64,000 bases of DNA from Saprospiraceae bacterium (GCA_016787415.1 JAEUUT010000062.1:16095-80094); one strand, 5' to 3'. Counted from the stretch's first letter, positions 35,157-44,873 are shown. Notes: generated by a model from the sequence alone, not told the origin. Translations and numbers: made by a program.

Positions 35157-35450
35157 ATGACAACCTTTTCAGACATCAAAAACAAACTCACATTCCTTAA
35201 ATCTGAACTGCATGAACGGTTTGGTGTATCGGAAATTGGTGTGTTTGGCTCATGGGTGCGGGGAGAGCAAAGCGAAACAAGCGATATTGATATTCTGGTT
35301 GATTTTGATAAGCCAGTTGATTTGTTCGACTTGATGGAACTACAAGCATTTCTGGAAGGTGTCTTTAACAAAGGTATTGACCTGACTTTGCGAAGGAGCC
35401 TTAAAAAGTATATTGGTCAATATATTTTGGCAGAAGTTCAATACTTATGA
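35157..35450 (+). CDS. MNT-domain nucleotidyltransferase (MntA-like antitoxin)
   Basis: A 97-residue minimal nucleotidyltransferase. The signature is GVFGSWVRGEQSETSDIDIL, the GSxxRG...SDxD motif with both catalytic Asp residues, plus a third acidic position in KGIDLTLRR. In the known MntA-HepT systems such a protein AMPylates and silences a HEPN toxin. The gene overlaps by ATGA with a 37-codon HEPN remnant, so its partner seems destroyed. It has lower GC than the nuo genes around it, which suggests a transferred insert between nuoF and nuoG. Confidence 0.85.
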   Translation: MTTFSDIKNKLTFLKSELHERFGVSEIGVFGSWVRGEQSETSDIDILVDFDKPVDLFDLMELQAFLEGVFNKGIDLTLRRSLKKYIGQYILAEVQYL

Positions 35451-35560
35451 AACGCGATCTGGAGATTGTGCAACTAACTATCGTCAACCGATTGCCAGAA
35501 CTGAAAACAGTCGTCAAACAAATTTTAGAAGACTTCAATTTGGAAGAATACAATGGCTAA
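35447..35560 (+). pseudogene. HEPN (HepT-like) remnant with internal deletion
   Basis: A 37-codon frame overlaps the MNT stop by ATGA, the usual coupling in MNT-HEPN pairs. It begins MKRDLEIV and continues TIVNRLPELKTVVKQILE. The first residues look like a HepT N-terminus and the latter like a HepT C-terminal helix (NDLPELKxxIxxIL). About 70-80 central residues, including the RxxxxxH RNase motif, are absent. Its TAA lies 6 bases inside nuoG. I infer an in-frame or near-frame internal deletion. This rests on family memory and needs alignment. Confidence 0.6.
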
Positions 35561-36485
35561 AGTAACCATAGACGGATTCGAAACCGAAGTGCCCGATGGC
35601 ACCACCATCCTGAATGCAGCCCGGCAGATCGGCGGCGACATCGTGCCGCCAGCCATGTGTTATTACTCTACCCTGAAAGGCAGCGGCGGCAAATGCCGCA
35701 CTTGCCTGGTGAAGGTGACCAAAGGCTCCGAAAAAGACCCGCGCCCCATGCCCAAACTCGTGGCCTCCTGCCAGACAACGGTAATGGACGGGATGGAAGT
35801 AGCCAATATTACCAGTGAGGAAGTGACCAAGGCCCGCGCAGGTGTGGTAGAATTTCTGCTGCTCAATCACCCGCTGGATTGCCCTATTTGCGACCAGGCT
35901 GGCGAATGCTCGCTGCAAGACCTGGCGTTCGAGCATGGTGCAGCCGGCACCCGCTACGAATTCGACCGTCGTACGTTTGAAAAAATCGACATCGGCCCGT
36001 ACATCAAACTGCACATGACGCGCTGTATCCTGTGCTACCGCTGTGTGTTTGTAGCCAATCAATTGACCGATCAGCGCGTACACGGCATCATCGGCCGCGG
36101 CGACCACGCTGAAATCAGCACCTACATCGAGAAAGCCATTGAAAATGATTTTTCCGGAAACGTCATCGACGTATGCCCGGTAGGCGCGCTGACCGACCGC
36201 ACGTTCCGCTTCAAAAGCCGCGTGTGGTTCCTTAACCCGATGGATGCGCACCGCGACTGCCCCACCTGCTCCGGCAAAGCTGTGGTGTGGATGTACGGCA
36301 AGGAAATTTACCGTGTAACAGCCCGCAAGGATCAAAATGGCGAGGTGCACGATTTTATCTGCAATACGTGCCGTTTCCACACCAAATCGCCCGATCAGTG
36401 GACCATCGAAGGCGCGCGTCAGATCGACCGCCATTCGGTGATTTCGCAAGGACATTATTCAGAAAACGCTCAAACCGTTCGCTGA
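35553..36485 (+). CDS. nuoG: NADH-quinone oxidoreductase subunit G, short form
   Basis: Peripheral-arm iron-sulfur subunit. At 310 residues it has the 2Fe-2S N-terminal domain (PAMCYYS, GGKCRTCLV, LVASCQT), the His/Cys cluster region (LLLNHPLDCPICDQAGECSL) and a 4Fe-4S part (TRCILCYRCV, IDVCPVGALTD, RDCPTCSG). It lacks the large C-terminal molybdopterin-like domain of E. coli NuoG. Similar short forms occur in Bacteroidota. Its ATG overlaps the HEPN remnant by 8 bases, so that remnant frame now sits directly before nuoG. Confidence 0.93.
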   Translation: MAKVTIDGFETEVPDGTTILNAARQIGGDIVPPAMCYYSTLKGSGGKCRTCLVKVTKGSEKDPRPMPKLVASCQTTVMDGMEVANITSEEVTKARAGVVEFLLLNHPLDCPICDQAGECSLQDLAFEHGAAGTRYEFDRRTFEKIDIGPYIKLHMTRCILCYRCVFVANQLTDQRVHGIIGRGDHAEISTYIEKAIENDFSGNVIDVCPVGALTDRTFRFKSRVWFLNPMDAHRDCPTCSGKAVVWMYGKEIYRVTARKDQNGEVHDFICNTCRFHTKSPDQWTIEGARQIDRHSVISQGHYSENAQTVR

Positions 36486-36506
36486 TTCAAGCAAAAAAAG
36501 GACAAA

Positions 36507-37544
36507 ATGTTCGATATGATTTTGTTATACGACTATGTGATGATTGCCCAAAAAGCGGGACTGATCGGCGTCATTTTCGCCATCACGCTGGGCGTGGCTG
36601 CGTATTCCACCTACGGAGAGCGTAAAATTGCCGCTTTTCTGCAAGACCGCCTCGGGCCAAGCAATGCAGGCCCCTGGGGCATTCTGCAACCGCTGGCCGA
36701 CGGGGTGAAAATGTTTACCAAGGAAGACTTCATTCCCAACCAGTCGAATCGCTGGCTCTACATTCTGGCGCCGGGCGCGTTCATTTTCGTGGCACTCATG
36801 ACTTCTGCCGTCATTCCCTGGGGCACTACGCTGACACTGGGCGGTCTGAACCTCGATTTGCAGGTAACAAACATCAACATCGGCATCCTGTACATCATGG
36901 GATTTGTGTCGCTGGGTGTGTACGGCATCATGCTGGGTGGCTGGGCTTCCAATAACAAATACTCGCTGTACGGCGCTATTCGCGCCAGTTCGCAGATGAT
37001 TTCCTACGAACTGGCGATGGGCTTGTCGCTGATCGCTGTGATCATGCTGAGCGGTTCGCTCAGCCTGCGTACCATCGTAGAGCAGCAAACCGGTTTTGGC
37101 TGGAACGTGCTGTATCAGCCGCTGGGTTTCATCATCTTTCTGGTGTGTGCCCTGGCAGAGTGCAACCGCGCACCATTCGATATGGCGGAATGCGAAACCG
37201 AATTGATCGGTGGTTACCACACCGAATACAGCGCCATGAAACTCGGCTTTTTCCTGTTTGCCGAATACATCAATATGTTCATCTCCTGCACCGTCATTTC
37301 CTGCCTGTATTTTGGCGGGTACAACTTCCCGGGCGTCGATCCGGGTTGGCTGGGTGGACTGATGGGACCGATCGTGCTGTTTGCCAAGATTTTCTTCTTC
37401 ATCTTCGTGTTCATGTGGATTCGCTGGACGCTGCCGCGTTTCCGCTACGACCAGTTGATGCACCTGGGCTGGAAATCGCTGATTCCACTGGCCGTGTTGA
37501 ATATGCTGCTGACGGGCGCGGGGGTGTTGTTGTGGGGGAAATAA
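36507..37544 (+). CDS. nuoH: NADH-quinone oxidoreductase subunit H
   Basis: Membrane-arm subunit that builds the quinone-access channel together with NuoB and NuoD. The 345-residue product has about eight helices and the conserved GERKIAAFLQDRLGPSNAG, KMFTKEDFIP, ECNRAPFDMAECETELIGG and EYSAMKLGFFLFAEY. It is full length. Its TAA is followed by ten GAGAGGT heptamers. Confidence 0.97.
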   Translation: MFDMILLYDYVMIAQKAGLIGVIFAITLGVAAYSTYGERKIAAFLQDRLGPSNAGPWGILQPLADGVKMFTKEDFIPNQSNRWLYILAPGAFIFVALMTSAVIPWGTTLTLGGLNLDLQVTNINIGILYIMGFVSLGVYGIMLGGWASNNKYSLYGAIRASSQMISYELAMGLSLIAVIMLSGSLSLRTIVEQQTGFGWNVLYQPLGFIIFLVCALAECNRAPFDMAECETELIGGYHTEYSAMKLGFFLFAEYINMFISCTVISCLYFGGYNFPGVDPGWLGGLMGPIVLFAKIFFFIFVFMWIRWTLPRFRYDQLMHLGWKSLIPLAVLNMLLTGAGVLLWGK

Positions 37545-37545
37545 T

Positions 37546-37615
37546 GAGAGGTGAGAAGTGAGAGGTGAGAAGTGAGAGGTGAGAGGTGAGAGGTGAGAGG
37601 TGAGAGGTGAGAGGC
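37546..37615 (+). repeat. Ten-unit GAGAGGT/GAGAAGT array between nuoH and nuoI
   Basis: I count ten consecutive 7-nt units, of which seven are exact GAGAGGT, two are GAGAAGT and one is GAGAGGC. They start two bases after the nuoH stop. There is no inverted arm. This is the most regular array of the window. Confidence 0.93.
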
Positions 37616-37660
37616 AAGGGGCAAAAAAATAAAAAATGAAGTGATTCAAATCAATAAGAT

Positions 37661-38218
37661 ATGCAACTGACACAACGATCGAAACAAGTGGTCAACAAGC
37701 AAATGACGTTCACGGAGCGCATTTACCTGCCCGCTATTTTGAAAGGAATGTTCACCACGCTCAAGCACTTTTTCAGGCGCTCGAACACGATTTCCTATCC
37801 AAAACAGAAACGTGAATTTGCACCTGTGTACCGTGGCTGGCATGTGCTGAAACGCGATGCTCAAGGGCGTGAAAATTGTACTGCCTGTGGCCTGTGCGCA
37901 GTGGCCTGTCCGGCGGAAGCCATCACGATGGAGGCTGCCGAGCGCCAAAAGGGAGAGGAAAATCTCTACCGGGAGGAGAAATACGCAGCAGTATATGAAA
38001 TCAATATGCTGCGCTGCATATTCTGTGGACTGTGTGAGGAGGCCTGCCCGAAAGAGGCTATTTTCCTGACTGACCGCATCGTGCCGTCCGATTATGTGCG
38101 CCAGGAGTTTATTTTCGGCAAAGACATGCTGGTGGAAGGCGTAGAACCTGAAAAACGTATCGACGTAACCAAACGCCAGCGTCATATTCAGGAGAAGAAA
38201 CAACGAGAAACCATTTAA
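37661..38218 (+). CDS. nuoI: NADH-quinone oxidoreductase subunit I
   Basis: Ferredoxin-like peripheral-arm subunit with 4Fe-4S clusters N6a and N6b. The 185-residue product has two CxxCxxCxxxCP motifs: NCTACGLCAVACPAEAI and RCIFCGLCEEACPKEAI. It is followed by a cation antiporter gene rather than by nuoJ. Confidence 0.96.
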   Translation: MQLTQRSKQVVNKQMTFTERIYLPAILKGMFTTLKHFFRRSNTISYPKQKREFAPVYRGWHVLKRDAQGRENCTACGLCAVACPAEAITMEAAERQKGEENLYREEKYAAVYEINMLRCIFCGLCEEACPKEAIFLTDRIVPSDYVRQEFIFGKDMLVEGVEPEKRIDVTKRQRHIQEKKQRETI

Positions 38219-38229
38219 GACCTACTTTG

Positions 38230-39180
38230 ATGATCGACTTCGTGCTGTTTGCAGGCGGATTGGCAATGGTGCTGTTGGGCGCGAACGGGTTGGTGAGTGG
38301 CGCGTCGTCAATTGCAAAAATGTTCAATGTACCAGATTTGGTAATTGGGTTAACAATAGTAGCGCTGGGTACATCTTCACCGGAACTGGTTGCCAATTAT
38401 TTCTCGGTCATGGAAAACAAACCCGACCTGGCAATCGGGAATATTTTGGGGAGTAATATTGCCAACGTTCTTTTAATTCTTGGAATAACCGCTATCATCT
38501 ACCCGGTAAGGGTACAGAGCAGTACGATCTGGAAAGAAATACCGCTTTGTTTGTTGGCAGCCATCACACTGTTTGTAGTTGCCAACGACGAATGGCTGGA
38601 TGGCGCTTCGCAAAGCATGATATCGAGAACCGACGGACTGATACTCCTGGGTTTTATGTCAATTTTTCTGGTTTACACCTTTGAAATTGCCAAAAAACCG
38701 GGTCAAGAAACGGAAGACATCTCCGTCTTGCCTTTGTGGAAATCGGTTTTGTATGTGGTGGCAGGGCTGGCAGGTCTATTTTGGGGCGGAAAGTTTTTTG
38801 TAGAAGGCGCCAGTTCCATGGCTCGAAATTGGGGTGTCAGCGAACGAATCATTGGTCTTACAGTTGTAGCCATTGGCACGTCGCTTCCTGAACTGGCCAC
38901 CTCCATTATAGCAGCCATGCGCAAAAAGGCGGATATAGCGATCGGCAACGTGGTTGGATCAAATATTTTCAATATTTTTTTCATCCTGGGCGCCATCGCA
39001 AGCATACGTCCACTGCCTTTTAATGCAGCCCAGGCTAATCAGGATGTATTCGTAATGATCGGGGCTTCCGTAGCGCTGTTTGTTGCAACCAGAATATTTA
39101 CGCGTAATCAGATAGGACGAACGGAAGGTATTATTTTTGCCGCCTCCTATGTATTTTACCTTTTGTGGCTCACGATTTAA
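38230..39180 (+). CDS. CaCA-family calcium/sodium antiporter (YrbG-like) inside the nuo operon
   Basis: Inner-membrane cation exchanger of 316 residues with about ten helices. The two inverted alpha-repeats of the CaCA superfamily are clear: GLTIVALGTSSPELVAN (about residues 38-54) and GLTVVAIGTSLPELATS (about 215-231), each followed by IGNxxGSN. It would exchange Ca2+ for Na+ or H+. ATG 38230 is chosen rather than TTG 38227. It sits between nuoI and nuoJ with gaps of 11 and 45 bases, so it is probably cotranscribed with complex I. Confidence 0.9.
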   Translation: MIDFVLFAGGLAMVLLGANGLVSGASSIAKMFNVPDLVIGLTIVALGTSSPELVANYFSVMENKPDLAIGNILGSNIANVLLILGITAIIYPVRVQSSTIWKEIPLCLLAAITLFVVANDEWLDGASQSMISRTDGLILLGFMSIFLVYTFEIAKKPGQETEDISVLPLWKSVLYVVAGLAGLFWGGKFFVEGASSMARNWGVSERIIGLTVVAIGTSLPELATSIIAAMRKKADIAIGNVVGSNIFNIFFILGAIASIRPLPFNAAQANQDVFVMIGASVALFVATRIFTRNQIGRTEGIIFAASYVFYLLWLTI

Positions 39181-39225
39181 CCCCAGAAAAACAACCTTTT
39201 TGACAGCGAAACCAACGCATTATAG

Positions 39226-39725
39226 ATGACACTCTACATCTTTTTGACACTCGCCATTATTTCCATTATCATGGCATTGCTCGTGGTGCTTTCCCGCAAC
39301 CCGGTACACAGTGTCCTGTTCCTGATTCTCACGTTTTTTACCATTGCCGGCCAGTACATCCTGCTCAACGCGCAGTTTCTGGCGGTGGTACACATCATTG
39401 TATATGCTGGCGCCATCATGGTGTTGTTCCTGTTTGTGCTCATGTTGCTCAACCTGAGCAGGGACACGGAACCTCAGAAATCAGCGCTTTGGAAAATAAG
39501 CGGCGCCATCGCAGCCGGCTCTTTGCTGGTAACGCTGGTAGGCGCCATGCGCGGCAGTATTGCGCTCCAGATACCGGAAGCGGAAAACCCGGAGGTGGGT
39601 TTGGTTGAAAACCTGGGGCAGGTACTGTTTACCGACTTTGTAGTGCCTTTTGAAATTGCCGGTATTCTGTTCCTCGCCGCTATGGTGGGGGCGGTGCTGG
39701 TAGGGAAACGCGATTTGAAAATTTA

Positions 39726-39726
<1 letters not shown>
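39226..39726 (+). CDS. nuoJ: NADH-quinone oxidoreductase subunit J
   Basis: Five-helix membrane-arm subunit of 166 residues. The conserved RNPVHSVLFLILTFFTIAG and VYAGAIMVLFLFVLML (pi-bulge helix) are present. It is followed by a TGATGAA/TCATTCA array and nuoK. Confidence 0.95.
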
Positions 39727-39776
<50 letters not shown>

Positions 39777-39781
39777 ATTAG

Positions 39782-40171
<390 letters not shown>

Positions 40172-40182
40172 TCAAAAGAATT

Positions 40183-42069
40183 ATGGATTCACTCATACCA
40201 CTTATTCCATTTCTGCCCTTTCTCGGGTTTGTGATCAACGGCTTGTTTGGCAAAAAACTGCCCAAGAGCGTTGTAGGCATCATCGGTTCGGGCGTTTTGC
40301 TGGTGTCATTCCTGCTGAGCATCATGTGTTTCAACGAGGTTGGAACAGGTGGCGCCATTCGGGTGCATTTGTACAACTTCTTTACGGTAGACGGATTGCA
40401 GGCCGATTTCGGGTTCCTGATCGATCACCTGTCGGTCTGGATGATGCTGATTGTCACGGGTATCGGTTTTCTGATTCATGTGTATTCCATCGGCTACATG
40501 CACGACGACGACGGGTTCTGGAAGTTTTTTGCTTACCTGAACCTGTTCATTTTCTCGATGCTGCTGCTCATTATGGGCAACAACTTCCTGATGCTGTTTT
40601 TCGGCTGGGAAGGCGTGGGATTGTGTTCATACCTGCTCATCGGGTTCTGGTACACCAACAAAGAGTACGGCAAGGCTGCGCGTAAGGCCTTCATTATGAA
40701 CAGAATAGGCGACCTTGGTCTGCTGCTGGGCATGTTCATGATTTTCAAAATGTTTGGCAGCCTCAACTACGACGACATTTTTGGTCGCCTCGCAGGCATC
40801 CGCATGGAGCCGGCGGTAATTACGACCATCTGTATCCTGTTGTTTGTAGGCGCTATGGGTAAAAGCGCACAAATTCCGCTCTATACCTGGCTGCCCGACG
40901 CTATGGCCGGTCCGACGCCTGTATCGGCGCTGATCCACGCCGCTACGATGGTAACGGCCGGTATTTACCTGGTAGCACGCTGCAATCCGCTGTATTCCTT
41001 GTCGCCCGATGCCATGCACTTTGTGGCAGCCGTCGGGCTTGCTACCTGTTTGTTTGCGGCCATTATCGGTTTGCGGCAAAATGACATTAAAAAGGTACTC
41101 GCCTACTCCACCGTATCGCAGTTGGGATTGATGTTTGTGGCACTGGGTATGGGCGCTTATGCCAGTGCGATGTTTCATGTAACGACGCACGCATTTTTCA
41201 AAGCCCTGCTTTTCCTTGCTGCCGGTAGTGTCATCCATGGTATGGGCGGCGAGCAGGACATTCGCAATATGGGCGGTTTGCGCAAAGCCATGCCTATTAC
41301 ATTTTGGGTTTTCCTGATAGGCACTTTTGCCATATCTGGTTTCCCGCTCTTGTCGGGCTTTTTCTCCAAGGATGAAATTTTTGCCTTTACCTACGACCAC
41401 GGCGGCAAGTTGTGGTGGGGACTGGCCGGATTCGGTGCTATGCTGACGGCTATTTACATGTGTCGCCTGCTGTACCTCACGTTTTTTGGCGAATTCCGTG
41501 GCACTTCGGAGCAGGAGCACCACCTGCACGAAAGTCCGGCTACCATGACGGTACCGCTGGCTATTCTGGCGGGTCTGTCGCTCGCCGGCGGTTTTCTGAA
41601 CACGCCACACTTCATGCACCTCGGCAATGAACAATGGCTGGCGCACTGGTTTTCCTGGGTTATTCCAATAAATGAAGTACACCTGGGAGAGGCTACAGAA
41701 TGGAGCCTGATGATTTTTACTACTACGCTGGCAGTTGTTATTATCATCGTTTCCTATTTCATCTACACAAAAAAATCGAGCGTTCCGGTTCCGGATGCGC
41801 AGCAAACTGGCCTTACTCGCCTGATTGCCAACAAGTTTTACGTAGATGAAATATACGATTTCCTCTTTGTTCGACCGCTTGAAAAAATATCCCGCCTCTT
41901 CCACTATTATGTAGACGTGCAGGGAATTGATGGCATTGTAAACGGTGTAGGAGCAGGTGTTCAAAAACTGGGCGCCGGTTTCCGCAAACTACAGAACGGC
42001 AACATCGAGTACTACCTGATCGGCATGGTGGCCGGGGTGGTGCTGCTGCTGCTCAGCCTTTTTGTTTAG
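40183..42069 (+). CDS. nuoL: NADH-quinone oxidoreductase subunit L
   Basis: Antiporter-like proton pump subunit, 628 residues, with the long C-terminal lateral helix expected of NuoL. Key motifs are FFGWEGVGLCSYLLIGFW (conserved Glu), KSAQIPLYTWLPDAMAGPTPVSALIHAATMV-type region around residue 230 with its conserved Lys, and KKVLAYSTVSQLG. The stop codon TAG merges into a GAGAGGT array. Confidence 0.97.
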   Translation: MDSLIPLIPFLPFLGFVINGLFGKKLPKSVVGIIGSGVLLVSFLLSIMCFNEVGTGGAIRVHLYNFFTVDGLQADFGFLIDHLSVWMMLIVTGIGFLIHVYSIGYMHDDDGFWKFFAYLNLFIFSMLLLIMGNNFLMLFFGWEGVGLCSYLLIGFWYTNKEYGKAARKAFIMNRIGDLGLLLGMFMIFKMFGSLNYDDIFGRLAGIRMEPAVITTICILLFVGAMGKSAQIPLYTWLPDAMAGPTPVSALIHAATMVTAGIYLVARCNPLYSLSPDAMHFVAAVGLATCLFAAIIGLRQNDIKKVLAYSTVSQLGLMFVALGMGAYASAMFHVTTHAFFKALLFLAAGSVIHGMGGEQDIRNMGGLRKAMPITFWVFLIGTFAISGFPLLSGFFSKDEIFAFTYDHGGKLWWGLAGFGAMLTAIYMCRLLYLTFFGEFRGTSEQEHHLHESPATMTVPLAILAGLSLAGGFLNTPHFMHLGNEQWLAHWFSWVIPINEVHLGEATEWSLMIFTTTLAVVIIIVSYFIYTKKSSVPVPDAQQTGLTRLIANKFYVDEIYDFLFVRPLEKISRLFHYYVDVQGIDGIVNGVGAGVQKLGAGFRKLQNGNIEYYLIGMVAGVVLLLLSLFV

Positions 42070-42113
42070 AGGTGAGAGGTGAGAGGTGAGAGGTGAGAAG
42101 CGAGAGGTGAGAG
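42069..42113 (+). repeat. Single-arm GAGAGGT array between nuoL and nuoM
   Basis: About six units (AGAGGTG repeated, with GAGAAGC near the end) begin in the nuoL stop codon itself: TAG is followed by AGGTGAGAGG. No inverse arm. Confidence 0.9.
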
Positions 42114-42164
42114 CGCGGAACAACTTTAAAGAAACATTCCTGAAGCATTGGAATAAAGCGAATT

Positions 42165-43610
42165 ATGTCACTTTTACTTATACTGATTCCCCTGTTAACC
42201 GCCCTGTTTTTGCTGATCGCACGGCCTGCCGGAGCGCGTACCATCGCTTTGGTAGCCTCCGTGGCCAACCTGGCGGTAACGGCATTTGCCTCTATGGGCT
42301 TTGTGGGCGACGGCTCGTTCAACCACGAATTCAGCATTCCGTGGGTGGCTGAAGCAGGCATCCATTTCCGACTGGGCATGGACGGCATCAGCCTGCTGAT
42401 GATCGTGCTGACCAATCTACTGGCGCCGCTGATCATTGTCAGCAGTTTCAACCGGCCAATGGAGCCGGAAGGTCGATATTATGGACTGGTGGTTTTGATG
42501 CTATCAGCGCTGAACGGCGTATTCCTGGCGCTGGACGGGCTGGTATTCTACATTTTCTACGAACTGGCGTTGATTCCGATTTACTTCATTTGCGCCATTT
42601 GGGGCGGGCAGGATCGGATTCGTACGACGCTGAAGTTTTTCATTTACACCTTCATCGGCTCCCTGTTTATGCTGGTAGCCTTGCTGTATGTGTATCTTCA
42701 AACCCCAGGCACACACTCCTTTGCCTGGGAAGAACTGGTACGCGTACAACTGGATACGAACGCTGCATGGTGGGTATTACTTGGCTTTTTCCTGGCTTTT
42801 GCCGTTAAAATGCCCGTATTTCCTTTCCATACCTGGCAGCCCGACACCTATACCACGGCGCCAACCGGCGGCACCATGCTGCTGTCGGGTATCATGCTGA
42901 AAATGGGCGTGTACGGCGTCATTCGCTGGATGATTCCGCTGGCGCCGGAAGCCATTCACTGCCTCATGCCTACATTTATGGTGCTGGCAGTGATCGGTAT
43001 TATTTATGGCAGCATCATTGCCATTAAACAAAACGACCTGAAACGCCTGATCGCCTATTCCTCTATTGCACACGTTGGGCTCATTGCCGCCGGTGTAATG
43101 GCCTGGAACAAGGCAGGTGTACAAGGCGGTATGATACAAATGCTCAACCACGGCATCAATGTAGTGGGGCTGTTCTTTGCTGCCGATATGATCGAGCGCC
43201 GTATGGGCACCCGCTCCCTAAGTGAAATGGGCGGCATCGCCAAATCGGCGCCCAAATTCGCCGCTTTGTTTATGATCGTCGTGCTGGGCTCGGTAGCCGT
43301 ACCACTCACCAACGGTTTCCCGGGTGAATTCCTGCTGCTCAACGGCGTATGGAATTACAACTTCTGGCTGGGCGCAGTGGCAGGCCTGACCATCATTTTC
43401 GGAGCAGTGTACATGCTGCGCGCTTATGGACTAACGATGTTTGGCGAAGCCAACGAAAATACGGCCCGCTTCGAAGATGTCAACACCAATGAATGGGTCG
43501 TGCTGGGTGTAATTGCTGCACTGGTACTGTTCCTGGGCTTTTTCCCGGGGGTAGTGCTGAATTTGACCGATGGCAGTGTGAATCGGATATTGGGAGCGGT
43601 ACAATTCTAG
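42165..43610 (+). CDS. nuoM: NADH-quinone oxidoreductase subunit M
   Basis: Second antiporter-like proton pump subunit, 481 residues. Conserved features are FYIFYELALIPIYFICAIWGG (Glu in helix 5), VKMPVFPFHTWQPDTYTTAP and KRLIAYSSIAHVG. After it the operon is interrupted by three small genes before nuoN. Its TAG is followed by a heptamer array. Confidence 0.97.
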   Translation: MSLLLILIPLLTALFLLIARPAGARTIALVASVANLAVTAFASMGFVGDGSFNHEFSIPWVAEAGIHFRLGMDGISLLMIVLTNLLAPLIIVSSFNRPMEPEGRYYGLVVLMLSALNGVFLALDGLVFYIFYELALIPIYFICAIWGGQDRIRTTLKFFIYTFIGSLFMLVALLYVYLQTPGTHSFAWEELVRVQLDTNAAWWVLLGFFLAFAVKMPVFPFHTWQPDTYTTAPTGGTMLLSGIMLKMGVYGVIRWMIPLAPEAIHCLMPTFMVLAVIGIIYGSIIAIKQNDLKRLIAYSSIAHVGLIAAGVMAWNKAGVQGGMIQMLNHGINVVGLFFAADMIERRMGTRSLSEMGGIAKSAPKFAALFMIVVLGSVAVPLTNGFPGEFLLLNGVWNYNFWLGAVAGLTIIFGAVYMLRAYGLTMFGEANENTARFEDVNTNEWVVLGVIAALVLFLGFFPGVVLNLTDGSVNRILGAVQF

Positions 43611-43671
43611 AGAGGTGAGAGGTGAGAGAGTGAGAGGTGAGAGGTGAGAGGTGAGAGGTGAGAGGTGAGAA
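43611..43671 (+). repeat. Single-arm GAGAGGT array after nuoM
   Basis: About eight GAGAGGT units with one irregular GAGAGAGT start at the nuoM stop codon. There is no inverse arm before the small membrane protein gene. Confidence 0.9.
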
Positions 43672-43691
43672 AAAATTAAAAGAGATCAGAT

Positions 43692-43931
43692 ATGAACTGG
43701 GTTAAAATTATTCGGAATGCATTGATTACCAGTGTGATGGCATTTGTCATCTCATCCATGATCATGGTATTTTTGAACACCCGGGTAAATTGGTCGCAAC
43801 AGGGCAGTACAGCGCTGCTGTTTTTTCTGGGAGCCATTGTAATTCTGTTTTTCCAGGAAAGAAAGAACAACAAACCTGCTTCTGCACAGCAACCTGCTCC
43901 TCCACCGGAAACACCTGAAAACCATGAATAA
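43692..43931 (+). CDS. Small two-helix membrane protein of unknown function
   Basis: A 79-residue protein with two hydrophobic helices (about 9-28 and 40-53), separated by a short NTRVNWSQQGST loop, and a Pro/Gln/Glu-rich cytoplasmic tail. I do not recognise a family. It overlaps the S4 gene by 8 bases, so the two are probably coupled. Its place between nuoM and nuoN suggests coexpression with complex I, not membership. Confidence 0.65.
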   Translation: MNWVKIIRNALITSVMAFVISSMIMVFLNTRVNWSQQGSTALLFFLGAIVILFFQERKNNKPASAQQPAPPPETPENHE

Positions 43932-44139
43932 CCTGAATTTCGAACTGGGCGAACAAGACCATATTCAACTGAACAACCTGCTGAAAGTACTGAATCTGGT
44001 AGGAACGGGCGGTGAAGCGCACATTCGAATAGACAATGGGGAAGTGCGGGTGAATGGCGCGATGGAAACGCAAAGAAGAAAGAAATTGCGAGTGGGAGAT
44101 AAAATACAGTTTGGGAGGTATCATATCTCTATTGTGTGA
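43924..44139 (+). CDS. S4-domain RNA-binding protein (YbcJ-like)
   Basis: A 71-residue protein consisting almost only of an S4 fold: IQLNNLLKVLNLVGTGGEAHIRIDNGEV then VNGAMETQRRKKLRVGDKI, typical of the small YbcJ/RlbA group that binds structured RNA. It overlaps the previous gene and is followed 4 bases later by the L,D-transpeptidase gene. Inside a complex I operon this is unexpected. Confidence 0.83.
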   Translation: MNNLNFELGEQDHIQLNNLLKVLNLVGTGGEAHIRIDNGEVRVNGAMETQRRKKLRVGDKIQFGRYHISIV

Positions 44140-44143
44140 GCAA

Positions 44144-44860
44144 ATGAAAAACCGGGTCGCAATCTGCTGCATTTGTCTGGTATTCAACCAGTTAATTTAC
44201 GGACAGCAAACCAGCGAACCGAAAGAAATCATACGCGACGACGCAAAAAACCGCCTTGAAAAAGCGGTAGCAGATATGATGGGCCATGTGGGAGACTCGG
44301 TGTTTGTGCGCGCTTTCAAATCGGAAAACCAACTGGAATTGTGGCTGAAAACGGATTCATTGTACCACCTTTTTCGCACATATCCTATTTGCAACTGGTC
44401 GGGCGATTATGGTCCAAAAAGAAAACAGGGCGATATGCAGGTGCCGGAAGGTTTTTACCAGATCGTCCGATTTAATCCGAACAGCGACTATCATTTATCA
44501 CTTGGAATCAACTACCCCAATGCATCAGACCTGCATTTTGCAGATCCGAAAAAACCCGGAGGCGCCATTTATATTCATGGAAGTTGTGGATCGCATGGCT
44601 GCATTCCGATTGGTGATACAAATATTGAAGAAGTGTACTGGCTTTGTTGGCAAGCCTTTCAAAATGGGCAAAAAAACATTCCTGTACATATTTTTCCTTG
44701 CAGGTTGACAGACGAAAAACTGGAAAGTCTGACCAACCGATACTTGCTGAACCGGCATTTTTGGGAAAACCTCCAACCCGGATATCAGTATTTTGAAAAG
44801 AAAAAATTGGTTCCGGTAGTGGAGGTGGAAGAAACTGGTCGTTACCGGATCAAATATTGA
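44144..44860 (+). CDS. L,D-transpeptidase (YkuD/YafK type)
   Basis: Exported peptidoglycan-active enzyme of 238 residues. A short signal peptide (to about residue 22, FNQLIYGQ) precedes a YkuD domain with the catalytic motif YIHGSCGSHGCIPIG, containing the active-site Cys and His. The upstream GDYGPKRKQGDMQVPEGFYQI matches YafK/DpaA-type enzymes, which remove or form lipoprotein links to peptidoglycan. ATG 44144 is chosen; a longer frame would run through the S4 gene. It ends 13 bases before nuoN. Confidence 0.87.
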   Translation: MKNRVAICCICLVFNQLIYGQQTSEPKEIIRDDAKNRLEKAVADMMGHVGDSVFVRAFKSENQLELWLKTDSLYHLFRTYPICNWSGDYGPKRKQGDMQVPEGFYQIVRFNPNSDYHLSLGINYPNASDLHFADPKKPGGAIYIHGSCGSHGCIPIGDTNIEEVYWLCWQAFQNGQKNIPVHIFPCRLTDEKLESLTNRYLLNRHFWENLQPGYQYFEKKKLVPVVEVEETGRYRIKY

Positions 44861-44873
44861 AAGCACAGAAGAA

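Noticed and set aside
35553..36485. NuoG as a truncated pseudogene
   Set aside because: It ends cleanly after complete iron-sulfur domains, and short NuoG forms are normal in Bacteroidota.
37546..37615. CRISPR array
   Set aside because: The units are 7 nt and directly contiguous with no spacers, and no cas gene is in the window.
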